Assembly: GCA_002427505.1 (NCBI GenBank)
Contig: DIRJ01000051.1
Coordinates: forward strand, 1 to 16,575
Source: Mageeibacillus sp. UBA5439
GTDB taxonomy: Bacteria > Bacillota > Clostridia > Saccharofermentanales > DTU023
Reading direction: 5' to 3'
Length of the DNA: 16,575 nucleotides
In this document: piece by piece, positions 1 to 7,026 of the stretch
How positions within the stretch are numbered: the stretch's first letter is position 1
Layout of the letters: each line of letters begins with the position of its first letter
The notes under the pieces: generated by a model
What the model saw: only the letters and a program-made list of their open reading frames with translations
The model's database searches: none
Told to the model about the DNA's origin: nothing
Made by a program: the position numbers and the translations under genes

Positions 1-179
1 ATAAACTCGTCTTTTTCCGTGAGCATAATTGCTCCATCCATAACGAGGACAAGGCCAAACTCATATGTATCGTAAATATCAATTTGTTGAAAATCAGATT
101 TTTGTGAAAAAAGTTGCTTTTTCACCCGCAAAGCGAAATACGCATCATCGGTATTATGTTCCTCAAACCACAGTTCCAT
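1..179 (-). CDS. speE: Spermidine synthase, N-terminal part (runs off left edge)
   Basis: Spermidine synthase moves the aminopropyl group of decarboxylated SAM onto putrescine. Only about the first 59 codons are in the window. The reading frame from the ATG at 179 opens MELWFEEH and continues with VKKQLFSQKSDFQ, then a YEFGLVLVMDGAIMLTEKDEF stretch. This is the N-terminal beta-domain signature of bacterial SpeE (family pattern 'F..LVLDG..ML.E.DEF'). A ribosome site AAGGGAG sits about 7 nt before the ATG, and the upstream decarboxylase stop is 18 nt away, so the gene is the third in a speD-speA-speE operon. The methyltransferase-like catalytic core lies outside the window. The frame is open to the edge and recognition rests on the N-terminal pattern. 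Confidence 0.88.
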   Translation of the reverse strand, partial: MELWFEEHNTDDAYFALRVKKQLFSQKSDFQQIDIYDTYEFGLVLVMDGAIMLTEKDEF

Positions 180-197
180 CTGCCTGCTCCCTTAAAC

Positions 198-1676
198 TTA
201 TTTCACTACACAAAGCTGTTCAACTGTCGGGTCTTCAGTTCCTGTCATTTGGCTGCCATGCTCTTTGGCCTGTCTGATATAAGATAAAACCTCATCCGTT
301 ACCAGTTCGCCGGGAGCCAGAATCGGAATACCGGGCGGATAGCACATGATTGATTCTGTAGAGATTCTGCCTTTGCATTCTTCTAAAGGCAGGCGTACAT
401 AATCAGCATAAAAGGCTTCCGTCGGCGCCATCGCCAGAATCGGCTCAATATACTCATTAACCAGCATGCCCTCCGGCAGCGAGGCAAAGCGGGTATTTAT
501 ATCACCCAGTGCTGCAATCAGGCGTTCGATTGCGACCGGCCGGTCGCCGACTGAAAGTATGGCCAGGAAATTCCCCATATCGCCAAACTCAACCTGAATA
601 TTATAGTCATCCCGCAGGATATCATAAACCTCGAAACCGCTGAGACCCATGGCTCGTGTATGCACCGGCAGTTTGCAGGAATCAAAGGCATAAAAAGCGT
701 CACCATCACAGCGTTCCCTGCCAAAAGCGTAATAGCCCTCCAGTTCATTGATTTCGCAGCGCGCATAATCCGCATAATCAATGACACGCCTATAAGTCTC
801 CTTACCGCGCAAAGCCAGATTGCGACGCGTAATATCCAGAGAGGACAGGAGCAGGTAAGAGGCACTCGTCGTCTGCGTCAGATTAATAATCTGGTGGACA
901 TAGCCGGCCTCTTCCCTCATTTGGGGACCCAGAAGCAGCAGCGAGCTCTGGGTCAGAGAGCCGCCCGTCTTATGCAAAGACACCGCAGCCATATCAGCCC
1001 CTGCCTCCATAGCCGAAACAGGCAGGTCGTCGGAGAAATAGAAGTGGGTTCCATGCGCCTCATCCGCCAGCACTCTCATACCGGCCTCATGCGCCAGCTG
1101 TACGATTTCTCTGATATGGGGACAGACACCATAATAGGTAGGGTTGTTCAGCAAGACCGCTTTGGCATCCGGATTCTCTTCAATTGCCTGACGTACATCA
1201 GCTACTCTCATGCCCAGAGGTATCCCCAGCTCCAGATCCAGCGAGGGATTCACATACACCGGCAGAGCACGGGTCAGAACCAGAGCATTGACCGCACTGC
1301 GATGAACATTGCGGGGCATGATGATTTTATCTCCCGGCAGACAAGTGGACATAATCATGGCCTGGACTGCCGAAGTGGTGCCATTGACCATGAAAAAGCA
1401 TTTGTCAGCTCCGAAGGCGTCCGCCGCCAGCTGCTCCGCCTCCAGAATGACGCTGGTCGGATGGATCAGATTATCCAGCATTTTCATGGAGTTGACATCT
1501 ACGGAAAGGCAGTCTTTGCCCAGAAAATGCGTAAGTTCTTCGTTGCCCCTCCCCTGCTTGTGTCCGGGCACATCAAAAGAAACCATGCGCATTTTGCGAT
1601 ATTCAGTTAAAGCCTGAAGCAAGGGTGCCTTGTTCTGGTCCAGCTTCTTGGAATCGAAGGCGTCTTTCTTATTCAT
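198..1676 (-). CDS. speA: SpeA-type arginine/lysine/ornithine decarboxylase (PLP)
   Basis: This is a PLP-dependent decarboxylase of the aminotransferase-fold Orn/Lys/Arg decarboxylase family, about 492 aa, close to the 490 aa of Bacillus SpeA. From the ATG at 1676, visible landmarks are the N-terminal VPGHKQGRG (about 36-44), the cofactor region MVNGTTSAVQAM (96-107), DEAHGTHF (205-212) with the Asp that would contact the pyridine nitrogen, and SLHKTGGSLTQ (233-243), where Lys236 is the expected Schiff-base lysine. The C-terminal PPGIPILAPGE motif is also typical. The start is a choice: a TTG at 1703 gives nine more residues, but the ATG at 1676 matches family length and overlaps the speD stop by 8 nt (ATGAATAA), suggesting translational coupling. 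Context with speD and speE points to the diamine-supplying step. Whether arginine, lysine or ornithine is the substrate cannot be read from the sequence. If it is arginine, an agmatine-to-putrescine enzyme is needed elsewhere. Confidence 0.9.
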   Translation of the reverse strand: MNKKDAFDSKKLDQNKAPLLQALTEYRKMRMVSFDVPGHKQGRGNEELTHFLGKDCLSVDVNSMKMLDNLIHPTSVILEAEQLAADAFGADKCFFMVNGTTSAVQAMIMSTCLPGDKIIMPRNVHRSAVNALVLTRALPVYVNPSLDLELGIPLGMRVADVRQAIEENPDAKAVLLNNPTYYGVCPHIREIVQLAHEAGMRVLADEAHGTHFYFSDDLPVSAMEAGADMAAVSLHKTGGSLTQSSLLLLGPQMREEAGYVHQIINLTQTTSASYLLLSSLDITRRNLALRGKETYRRVIDYADYARCEINELEGYYAFGRERCDGDAFYAFDSCKLPVHTRAMGLSGFEVYDILRDDYNIQVEFGDMGNFLAILSVGDRPVAIERLIAALGDINTRFASLPEGMLVNEYIEPILAMAPTEAFYADYVRLPLEECKGRISTESIMCYPPGIPILAPGELVTDEVLSYIRQAKEHGSQMTGTEDPTVEQLCVVK

Positions 1677-2469
1677 AGATATTTGTGCCGCTGAAAATCT
1701 CAATCATTTCACGCTGCAAGGCTTCTCTGATCTCGAGGCGCTGGCGTGAACTTAACTCTTTTATATCGATATTAAAAAGATAGTTCTGTAATTCAAGTTC
1801 TTTTAAAACTAATCGTGTATGGAAGAGATTTGATTGATAGATATTCAAATCAACTGCATCATATGTGTCAAGAGTACTGTCATCAATATAATCCTGAATC
1901 GAGGTGATCGGATGATCCATGAAATGCTTCTTACCTTCGGTATCGCGCGTAAAGCCTCGCACCCGGTAGTCAATCGTGATGATGTCGGAATCAAAACTCG
2001 AAATCAGATAATCCAGTGTCGACAAAGGTGAAACAGTGCCACAGGTCTGCACATCAATATCGACCCGGAAGGTTGATATCGATGCATTCGGATGCGACTC
2101 GGGAAAGGTATGGACGGTGACATGACTCTTGTCCAGATGAGCATGTATCGTCTCTCCTGTCGCCGGATCAATGCCGCGGTTATTGGTGCTGTCGATCTCG
2201 GTATTGCCCAATGTCTGGTCAGCAATCAGAAAATTAACCGACGCCCCCTGGGGGTCATAGTCCTGTTTTGAAATATTTAAAATATGAGCACCGATCAGGT
2301 CTGTTACCTGGCAGAGAATTCCTGTCAGGCGCTCTGAGTTGTATTGCTCATCAATATATTCAATATATTCACGCTGTTCGCGCTCACTACTGGTATAGCT
2401 AACATCATAAATGTTAAAGCTGAGTGTTTTAGTCAGGTTATTGAAACCATATAGCTTTATTTTTTCCAA
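1669..2469 (-). CDS. speD: S-adenosylmethionine decarboxylase proenzyme, E. coli type
   Basis: SpeD decarboxylates SAM to provide the aminopropyl donor for spermidine. It is a pyruvoyl enzyme made by self-cleavage of a proenzyme. The 266-aa product opens LEKIKLYGFNNLTKTLSFNI, matching the long enterobacterial class (about 264 aa) rather than the short Bacillus/archaeal class. The cleavage motif HLDKSHVTVHTFPESHP is at about 111-127, with Ser115 as the expected pyruvoyl precursor. QDYDPQGASV (69-78) and SDIITIDYRVRGFTRD further on are other family blocks. The open frame extends upstream to 2550, but the start is set at TTG 2469 because AGGAGG lies exactly 6 nt before it and homology begins there. 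It is the first gene of the operon and overlaps speA by 8 nt. Confidence 0.93.
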   Translation of the reverse strand: MEKIKLYGFNNLTKTLSFNIYDVSYTSSEREQREYIEYIDEQYNSERLTGILCQVTDLIGAHILNISKQDYDPQGASVNFLIADQTLGNTEIDSTNNRGIDPATGETIHAHLDKSHVTVHTFPESHPNASISTFRVDIDVQTCGTVSPLSTLDYLISSFDSDIITIDYRVRGFTRDTEGKKHFMDHPITSIQDYIDDSTLDTYDAVDLNIYQSNLFHTRLVLKELELQNYLFNIDIKELSSRQRLEIREALQREMIEIFSGTNIYE

Positions 2470-2475
2470 GTGAGG

Positions 2476-2481
2476 CCTCCT
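2476..2481 (-). promoter_or_regulatory. Ribosome binding site that fixes the TTG start of speD
   Basis: A perfect AGGAGG (CCTCCT on the plus strand) lies 6 nt upstream of the TTG at 2469. It is the reason for rejecting the upstream in-frame starts up to 2550. Confidence 0.85.
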
Positions 2482-2524
2482 AATAGATGGATTGACAAGT
2501 AAAACACCACGACGGCGCGAGATT

Positions 2525-2555
2525 ATTCTATCACAGTTCAAACTATTCAATAGTT
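2525..2555 (-). promoter_or_regulatory. Candidate speD promoter with overlapping palindrome
   Basis: On the minus strand TGATAGAAT forms an extended -10 (TG-A-TAGAAT, hexamer at 2525-2530) about 55 nt before the speD start. There is no good -35; TATTGA at 16-nt spacing is the closest. The -35 area is covered by the perfect palindrome AACTATT-C-AATAGTT (2541-2555). A second pairing, AAACTAT (2540-2546) with ATAGTTT (2556-2562), is also possible. A weak -35 with an overlapping palindrome fits a regulated promoter, but this is inferred from sequence only. The rest of the gap up to 2842 holds no recognisable gene or riboswitch. Confidence 0.4.
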
Positions 2556-2842
2556 ATAGTTTCGCCTTTAGCCGCCAAGAATCTCTTGCCGGGACTCTTT
2601 TTATCCTTTATTTTCTGATCAGGAAATATTATAAGCTCTAATAGAATAAAAACTGCAGCTTAACCGGCAGTCCGTTTGTCCTGAAGAAATCAAACTTTGT
2701 CATCCGTAACATTTTTAGTAATTCTTGATATTTATCGCTATTTCTGTTGAAATTAAAAGTAACGAGAAATAATCCTAAACCAACGTCGTAATAATTGACA
2801 CTGATTGCCAGACGTTAATCTACCGGAAAAGAGGTGTTGACC

Positions 2843-3337
2843 ATGACAAACTATGACCCTGATCAAGAACAGTATCAAGAGCAGCAACAGCAGCAACAAC
2901 ACCAGCCGCAAGAACCATATCAGCAGCAGTATCAGCAGCAGTATCAGCAGCCGCCACAGTATCAGCAGCAACAGCCTGGTCAGGCAGCAGCTTACTCTAC
3001 GGAAGAAATCGAGCAAAGCAAAGTCATTTCCGCCCTTGCTTATCTGGGTATACTCTTTTTCCTGCCTTTGGTAGTACAACCGGTAACAAGATATGGTAAA
3101 TTTCATGCCAATCAGGGACTTTTACTCCTGCTGACATCAGTTGCAGGGGGCATTGTACTCTCAATACTGTCTGCTGTTTTCATGATGATTAGCTGGCGTA
3201 TTGTCTTCATCAGCTCCATTCTCTATACCATCTTCTATCTTGGAATCTCCGCCCTGGCCATCCTCGGTATAGTGAATACACTGCAGGGAAAAGCTAAACC
3301 ACTGCCTGTCATCGGCAAGCTTACGCTCATCAAGTAA
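2843..3337 (+). CDS. Small membrane protein with Gln/Tyr/Pro-rich N-terminus (DUF4870-like)
   Basis: The product is about 164 aa with two parts. Residues 1-50 are a low-complexity, probably disordered, Gln-rich segment containing PYQQQYQQQYQQPPQYQQQQ. Residues 58-160 hold about three hydrophobic segments, starting SALAYLGILFFLPLVV and followed by TRYGKFHANQGLLLLL. The FHANQG pattern before a hydrophobic stretch resembles small DUF4870/Tic20-like membrane proteins of unknown function. No signal peptide or catalytic motif is seen. The start is ATG 2843, preceded at 6 nt by AGAGGTG; GTG 2834 and TTG 2837 in the same frame lie inside or too near that ribosome site. A TTGACA at 2795-2800 could belong to its promoter, but no good -10 follows. 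It is monocistronic, ending in a terminator. Confidence 0.75.
   Translation: MTNYDPDQEQYQEQQQQQQHQPQEPYQQQYQQQYQQPPQYQQQQPGQAAAYSTEEIEQSKVISALAYLGILFFLPLVVQPVTRYGKFHANQGLLLLLTSVAGGIVLSILSAVFMMISWRIVFISSILYTIFYLGISALAILGIVNTLQGKAKPLPVIGKLTLIK
2862..2993 (+). repeat. CAG/CAA-rich coding repeat with 12-bp units
   Basis: This is low-complexity DNA encoding poly-Gln and YQQQ units. The clearest tandem part begins at 2918, with TATCAGCAGCAG repeated twice, followed by degenerate copies to about 2980. It is in frame throughout, so slippage by whole units would change tail length without breaking the gene. Confidence 0.75.
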
Positions 3338-3366
3338 ACTTGGCCAAATTGATCATAACAGCGCAC

Positions 3367-3400
3367 AAAAAAGACCGGTTAAAGCCGGTCTTTTTGTTTT
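3367..3400 (+). terminator. Intrinsic terminator after the membrane protein gene
   Basis: A GACCGG/CCGGTC stem with a 6-nt loop (TTAAAG) is extended by A5/T5 pairing and followed by TTTTTGTTTT. It begins about 30 nt after the stop codon. The A-run on the other side means it could also work on the minus strand. Confidence 0.9.
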
Positions 3401-3416
3401 GCCATGAACTGAGCAT

Positions 3417-3445
3417 TTGTTCTCAAAATATAACTCGTTTAAGAT
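3417..3445 (+). promoter_or_regulatory. Possible promoter for the HAD phosphatase gene
   Basis: TTGTTC (3417-3422) and TAAGAT (3440-3445) are separated by 17 nt, about 35 nt before the ATG. Both hexamers are imperfect, so this is a weak call supported mainly by position after a terminator. Confidence 0.35.
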
Positions 3446-3480
3446 AAGCTGTATAGCAGAAATGATTAAGAGGGGTAAAT

Positions 3481-4128
3481 ATGTATAAAGCAGTAATATT
3501 TGATCTGGACGGCACACTTCTGGACACCTTGCCCAGTTTGGCTTATGCCTGTAATTCCGTCCTCGAAAGTTTAGGACATCCCCAGCATGAGCTGGATGAC
3601 TACAGGCTCATGGTCGGCAAAGGCATCCCCAATCTGGTGTGGCAGATGCTGCCGGAGGCTTGCCGGGAAACCCAGCATGCCGAGGCGCTGAAACAGTATT
3701 ATATTAGCTATGAGCAAAATCTCTTCTACGAACTGGCACCATATCCTGCTATTCCCGACCTGCTTACTTCCTTGCATGAGCGAGGCATAAAGCTGGCAGT
3801 TTTATCCAACAAGGTGCAGGAGTATTCTGAGCAGCTGATCCGGAGCTTTTTCCCCGGCATCTTCGATTGCATACTCGGGGACAGCAAAGATTATCCGCTG
3901 AAACCGGATCCGGCTTCAGCCACAGCTATAGCCGCATCTCTGGGATTGGATAATAGTGAGATCTTGTTTGTTGGCGACAGCAATGTTGATATGATGACAG
4001 CAAAGAACGCGGGCATGACAGCCTGCGGTGTCAGCTGGGGTTTTCGTTCCCGGGAAGAACTACAGGCGGCAGGTGCGGATCACATTGTTGAAAAAGCAGA
4101 AGATATTCTGGAATTGCTTGTCAAATAA
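3481..4128 (+). CDS. HAD-superfamily phosphatase, phosphoglycolate-phosphatase-like
   Basis: A cytoplasmic HAD hydrolase of 215 aa, the usual size for the Gph/PpaX/beta-phosphoglucomutase-like subgroup. Motif I is FDLDGTLLDT, with Asp8 as the expected nucleophile and Asp10 as acid/base. Motif II is LAVLSNK (Ser109). Lys141 in YPLKPDP is the motif III lysine, and motif IV is ILFVGDSNVDMMTAKNAG with Asp166 and Asp170 for magnesium. The segment between motifs I and II is a helical type C1 cap. The ribosome site AGAGGGG stands about 7 nt before the ATG. It sits 50 nt upstream of an alcohol dehydrogenase gene and probably shares its transcript. The substrate is not determinable: phosphoglycolate phosphatase is the family default, but sugar phosphates or pyrophosphate are possible. 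Confidence 0.85.
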   Translation: MYKAVIFDLDGTLLDTLPSLAYACNSVLESLGHPQHELDDYRLMVGKGIPNLVWQMLPEACRETQHAEALKQYYISYEQNLFYELAPYPAIPDLLTSLHERGIKLAVLSNKVQEYSEQLIRSFFPGIFDCILGDSKDYPLKPDPASATAIAASLGLDNSEILFVGDSNVDMMTAKNAGMTACGVSWGFRSREELQAAGADHIVEKAEDILELLVK

Positions 4129-4178
4129 AACTCAAAGAAAAGCACTTATATTGTTTCGAAAAATGAAAGGAACTTATT

Positions 4179-5360
4179 ATGAAGAATTTTACCTACTACA
4201 CGCCGACTAAAATCATTTTCGGCAAGGACAGTGAAAGGAAAGTCGGGCAGCTGGTCAAAGACCAGGGAGCGACTAAAGTTTTATTACACTATGGCGGCGG
4301 AAGTGCTCAACGTTCAGGCCTGCTCGACCGCGTCAGAGAATCACTAAACGAGGCCGGCATTGAATTTGTTGAGCTCGGCGGTGTAGTGCCTAATCCCCGC
4401 ATGAGCCTGGCTTATGAAGGTATTGAACTGTGCCGGAAAGAAGGCATCGACTTTATTCTCCCCGTAGGCGGAGGTTCGGTCATCGACTCAGCAAAATGTA
4501 TTGCTTACGGAACAGTATATGACGGTGATGTCTGGGATCTGTATGACTACAGAGCAGAGGCGACGGACGCACTGCCTGTAGGAACAATACTGACTCTGGC
4601 GGCAACCGGCAGTGAAATGAGCAATTCTTCAGTAATGACACGTGAAGAAGGCTGGCTGAAACGCGGTTACGGCAGTGACCTGGCTCGTCCTGTTTTCTCC
4701 ATATTGAATCCGGAACTGACCTATAGTCTGCCGGCTTATCAGACAGCCTGTGGCATAGTCGACATCATGATGCACACCCTGGAACGCTACTTCAACCTCA
4801 CCGGTGACAGCCGCCTTACCGACTCGCTTTCAGAGGCACTGCTCCGCACTATGCTGGAGTATGGTCCCCTGGCTTTGGATAATCCTCAGGACTACAACGC
4901 CAGAGCCCAGATCATGTGGGCCGGCTGTCTCTCCCACAACGGTTTGCTGAGTGCAGGTATCGACGAAGAAGACTGGGCGACCCACAAGCTTGAGCATGAG
5001 CTGGGAGGAATGTTTGATGTAGCTCACGGTGCCGGACTGGCTGCAGTCTGGGGAAGCTGGGCACGTTATGTTTATAAGGAAGATGTCAGCCGTTTTGCAC
5101 AATTTGCTGTCAATGTGATGGGTGTCACCAATGATTTCCGGGACCAGGAAACAACCGCCCTGGCGGGAATCAGAAAGCTGGAGGACTTCTTCAGGAGTCT
5201 GGGTATGCCGACCAGCATTAGTGAGCTGGGTTATGAGCTGACTGAAGAGCAGATAGATGAATTGTCCTATAAATGCTGTTTAATGGGTCGCCGCACTATC
5301 GGAGTTTTCAAAAAACTGGATCAGAAAGACATGGCTGAAATTTTCAGGATGGCGAAATAA
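4179..5360 (+). CDS. Iron-type alcohol dehydrogenase (NAD(P)H-dependent butanol dehydrogenase-like)
   Basis: A group III metal-dependent alcohol dehydrogenase of 393 aa, of the BdhA/YqhD kind, which reduces aldehydes to alcohols in fermentation or aldehyde detoxification. The N-terminus FTYYTPTKIIFGKDSE and the nucleotide-binding GGGSVIDSAK (97-106) are diagnostic. Metal ligands can be placed by comparison with YqhD: Asp195 and His199 in CGIVDIMMHTLERYF, His269 in DWATHKLEHELGGM, and His283 in DVAHGAGLAAVWGSWARY. All four are present, so the enzyme should be active. AAAGGAAC precedes the ATG by about 6 nt. The gene follows the HAD phosphatase by 50 nt and is closed by a strong terminator. Butanol, ethanol or 1,2-propanediol routes cannot be told apart from sequence. 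Confidence 0.92.
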   Translation: MKNFTYYTPTKIIFGKDSERKVGQLVKDQGATKVLLHYGGGSAQRSGLLDRVRESLNEAGIEFVELGGVVPNPRMSLAYEGIELCRKEGIDFILPVGGGSVIDSAKCIAYGTVYDGDVWDLYDYRAEATDALPVGTILTLAATGSEMSNSSVMTREEGWLKRGYGSDLARPVFSILNPELTYSLPAYQTACGIVDIMMHTLERYFNLTGDSRLTDSLSEALLRTMLEYGPLALDNPQDYNARAQIMWAGCLSHNGLLSAGIDEEDWATHKLEHELGGMFDVAHGAGLAAVWGSWARYVYKEDVSRFAQFAVNVMGVTNDFRDQETTALAGIRKLEDFFRSLGMPTSISELGYELTEEQIDELSYKCCLMGRRTIGVFKKLDQKDMAEIFRMAK

Positions 5361-5387
5361 GCCGGAAAAAACTTGTTTTGATCACTT

Positions 5388-5427
5388 AGGCCGCAGTTGA
5401 CTTGACGCAACTGCGGCCTTTACTTTT
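5388..5427 (+). terminator. Intrinsic terminator after the alcohol dehydrogenase
   Basis: A perfect 12-bp stem, AGGCCGCAGTTG (5388-5399) with CAACTGCGGCCT (5408-5419), has an 8-nt loop and is followed by TTTACTTTT. It lies 28 nt past the stop. No T-tract follows on the minus strand, so it should act on the plus-strand operon rather than on the convergent transporter gene. Confidence 0.92.
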
Positions 5428-5513
5428 AGCTTCAGGCTCCGGTTAAAAGTTTGAGTCCGGATATCTTAGTTCTGGCACCAGAGGTCTGGCTGGTATTTAT
5501 TAGTCAAGAGTTC

Positions 5514-6761
5514 TTATTGCAGTTTTGTTTCCTTAGCCATGGCCATAAGCAGTATACACAGGGCGCTGATGACGGCCATCAGGATCATGATGCTGTAGTG
5601 GTTGGCCCCGAAGAGCGCTGATATTCCCAGCAAAACTACCCCGCCCACATTGCCTGCGAACATGAGGAAACCTTCACTGGTACCCTCTGAAGTCGGATAG
5701 GCGGCCTCTGCCGCAAAGGTGAGGATGACCGGAGCGCTTCCGATGGTAAAAAAGCCGTAAAGCAGGCCGGAGGCCAGCATACCGGGAAATCCATTGAAAA
5801 GCATAAAGAGAACCAGACCGATAGTACCCACGATATTGCAGACAATAACATAGGGCAGCCGCCTGTGACGTTTGTCCTTATCTGAGAAGGTGGCAATCAC
5901 CAGACTGCCCACGATGCCGGCCAGCAGGATAGCCACGCCGACAATGCCGGCTCCCGTGGCATCCACAGATCCGCCGGTCATGGAACTGATAATGGGTTCT
6001 ATCATGGTAAAGAAGGTATTAAATACACCCAGAAGGAAGAAGAAAACTATCAGGGAGATCAGGAAATTTTTCCGCCGCATAGCGATTTTGAAACCTTCCT
6101 TAAAGTCTGCCCGTTGAGCATCTTCTTCTGCGCAGGGTGGTGTGGGCGGTTTTTCCTTGGCAAAGATCAGAAAAATAGCAGCAGCTACGGCCGCTGCGAT
6201 ACCATAGACGAGTAGCATGGTCTGGATGGTCATACCGCCTTCCAGAAGAATCGGGGTCAGAAGCAGGCCAATGCCCATACCCAGATAATTGGCCAGCAGA
6301 CCGACACTATTGGCTGTAGCTCTTTCACTTTCCGGGAACCATTTGCCGGCCACCAGGCCGGGAGCATTCAAGATAAAGGGCTGGGCGATGGCGAAACCCA
6401 CGGTCATAGCGATGACGACCGTAAAGTTACTGCCGAAAAAGCCCCGCAACAGGCCGCATACTGCCATGAGGGCGGCGCCAAAGCCTACTGCTTTCTTGAA
6501 ACCCCATTTTTCAAAAGCGATCATGGAGGGAACGGAGAGGATAATCATACCGGCCATGAAGATAATGGACAACATACTGATAGCATTTTCACCCTCAGCC
6601 GCTGACGTAAAACCGTAATAACGCCAGGCATCGGTAGTGATGGAGAAGAAGGTTGCCCATAGCAACTGGATCATGGCGGTTATCAGAAGATAAGAGCCTA
6701 AGACGACATATCGGTAGCCATAAACCTTATAGCTGCCACTTTCAATTTCTGAATGTTCCAT
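5514..6761 (-). CDS. Major facilitator superfamily transporter, 12 TM
   Basis: An integral membrane transporter of 415 aa, of normal MFS length. About twelve hydrophobic segments are visible, with the first six and last six separated by the charged loop FAKEKPPTPPCAEEDAQRAD and following residues (about 200-230). FEKWGFKKAVGFGAALMAVCG (after TM2) corresponds to the MFS loop-2/3 motif A region in degenerate form. WFPESERATANSVGLLANYLGMG is a common MFS TM4-5 pattern, also seen in FLVCR- and OFA-like members. The substrate is unknown. The start ATG has AAAGGAGC 5-6 nt upstream. It is transcribed alone from its own promoter (6879-6907) with a leader of about 110 nt that includes a hairpin next to the ribosome site. 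No clear minus-strand terminator was seen past 5514. Confidence 0.88.
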   Translation of the reverse strand: MEHSEIESGSYKVYGYRYVVLGSYLLITAMIQLLWATFFSITTDAWRYYGFTSAAEGENAISMLSIIFMAGMIILSVPSMIAFEKWGFKKAVGFGAALMAVCGLLRGFFGSNFTVVIAMTVGFAIAQPFILNAPGLVAGKWFPESERATANSVGLLANYLGMGIGLLLTPILLEGGMTIQTMLLVYGIAAAVAAAIFLIFAKEKPPTPPCAEEDAQRADFKEGFKIAMRRKNFLISLIVFFFLLGVFNTFFTMIEPIISSMTGGSVDATGAGIVGVAILLAGIVGSLVIATFSDKDKRHRRLPYVIVCNIVGTIGLVLFMLFNGFPGMLASGLLYGFFTIGSAPVILTFAAEAAYPTSEGTSEGFLMFAGNVGGVVLLGISALFGANHYSIMILMAVISALCILLMAMAKETKLQ

Positions 6762-6778
6762 TTCTAGCTCCTTTAGCT

Positions 6779-6797
6779 TTGCCGCTCAAAGCGGCAA
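6779..6797 (-). promoter_or_regulatory. Hairpin in the transporter mRNA leader
   Basis: TTGCCGCT and AGCGGCAA form a perfect 8-bp stem with a 3-nt loop. In the minus-strand mRNA it ends about 5 nt before the AAAGGAGC ribosome site of the MFS gene. It lacks a T-tract, so a role in translation access or mRNA stability is more likely than termination. This is inference. Confidence 0.5.
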
Positions 6798-6878
6798 TGA
6801 CTGTTTCTACTTTTTGATGAATGTTTTTATGTTTTGCCTGAATTTTCTCGATCTGGTGCCTCAACTTTGTTGCTTTTA

Positions 6879-6907
6879 ACTATACTTGTATCTAAAATTA
6901 GTGTCAA
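6879..6907 (-). promoter_or_regulatory. Promoter of the MFS transporter gene
   Basis: On the minus strand TTGACA (6902-6907) and TATAGT (6879-6884) are separated by exactly 17 nt. This is near-consensus sigma-70/SigA and would start transcription near 6872. It overlaps an 8-bp inverted repeat (6881-6912, listed separately). Confidence 0.82.
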
Positions 6908-6912
6908 GTATA
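6881..6912. promoter_or_regulatory. Inverted repeat over the MFS promoter, candidate operator
   Basis: TATACTTG (6881-6888) and CAAGTATA (6905-6912) are perfect complements separated by 16 nt. One arm covers the -10 and the other the -35. This is the arrangement expected of a repressor site that turns off the transporter until ligand is present. No regulator gene lies next to it, so its identity is unknown. The stretch 6913-7026 holds no gene, and no terminator was found there. Confidence 0.5.
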
Positions 6913-7026
6913 TATTAATTAGACTAAAGGTATTTCCGGACATGAAAAGGGATATAGAGGGTAAGCTTTATGGCATCACGTAGTGCATCAAAACTACAAG
7001 GTCCTGACGGCACTGATCACGAAATA

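Noticed and set aside
660..1610. Long plus-strand open frame (316 codons) opposite the decarboxylase gene
   Set aside because: It is antisense to speA, has no ribosome site and no recognisable domain. The minus-strand frame has all catalytic motifs.
2556..2842. Intergenic stretch checked for a riboswitch or small RNA
   Set aside because: No known riboswitch core was recognised. A short ACTGC/GCAGT hairpin near 2652-2672 has only 5 bp and no gene to terminate.
6742..6864. 40-codon minus-strand frame from a TTG in the transporter leader, overlapping the MFS start
   Set aside because: It reads like a plausible charged helix, but there is no ribosome site before the TTG and a frame of this length can be open by chance.
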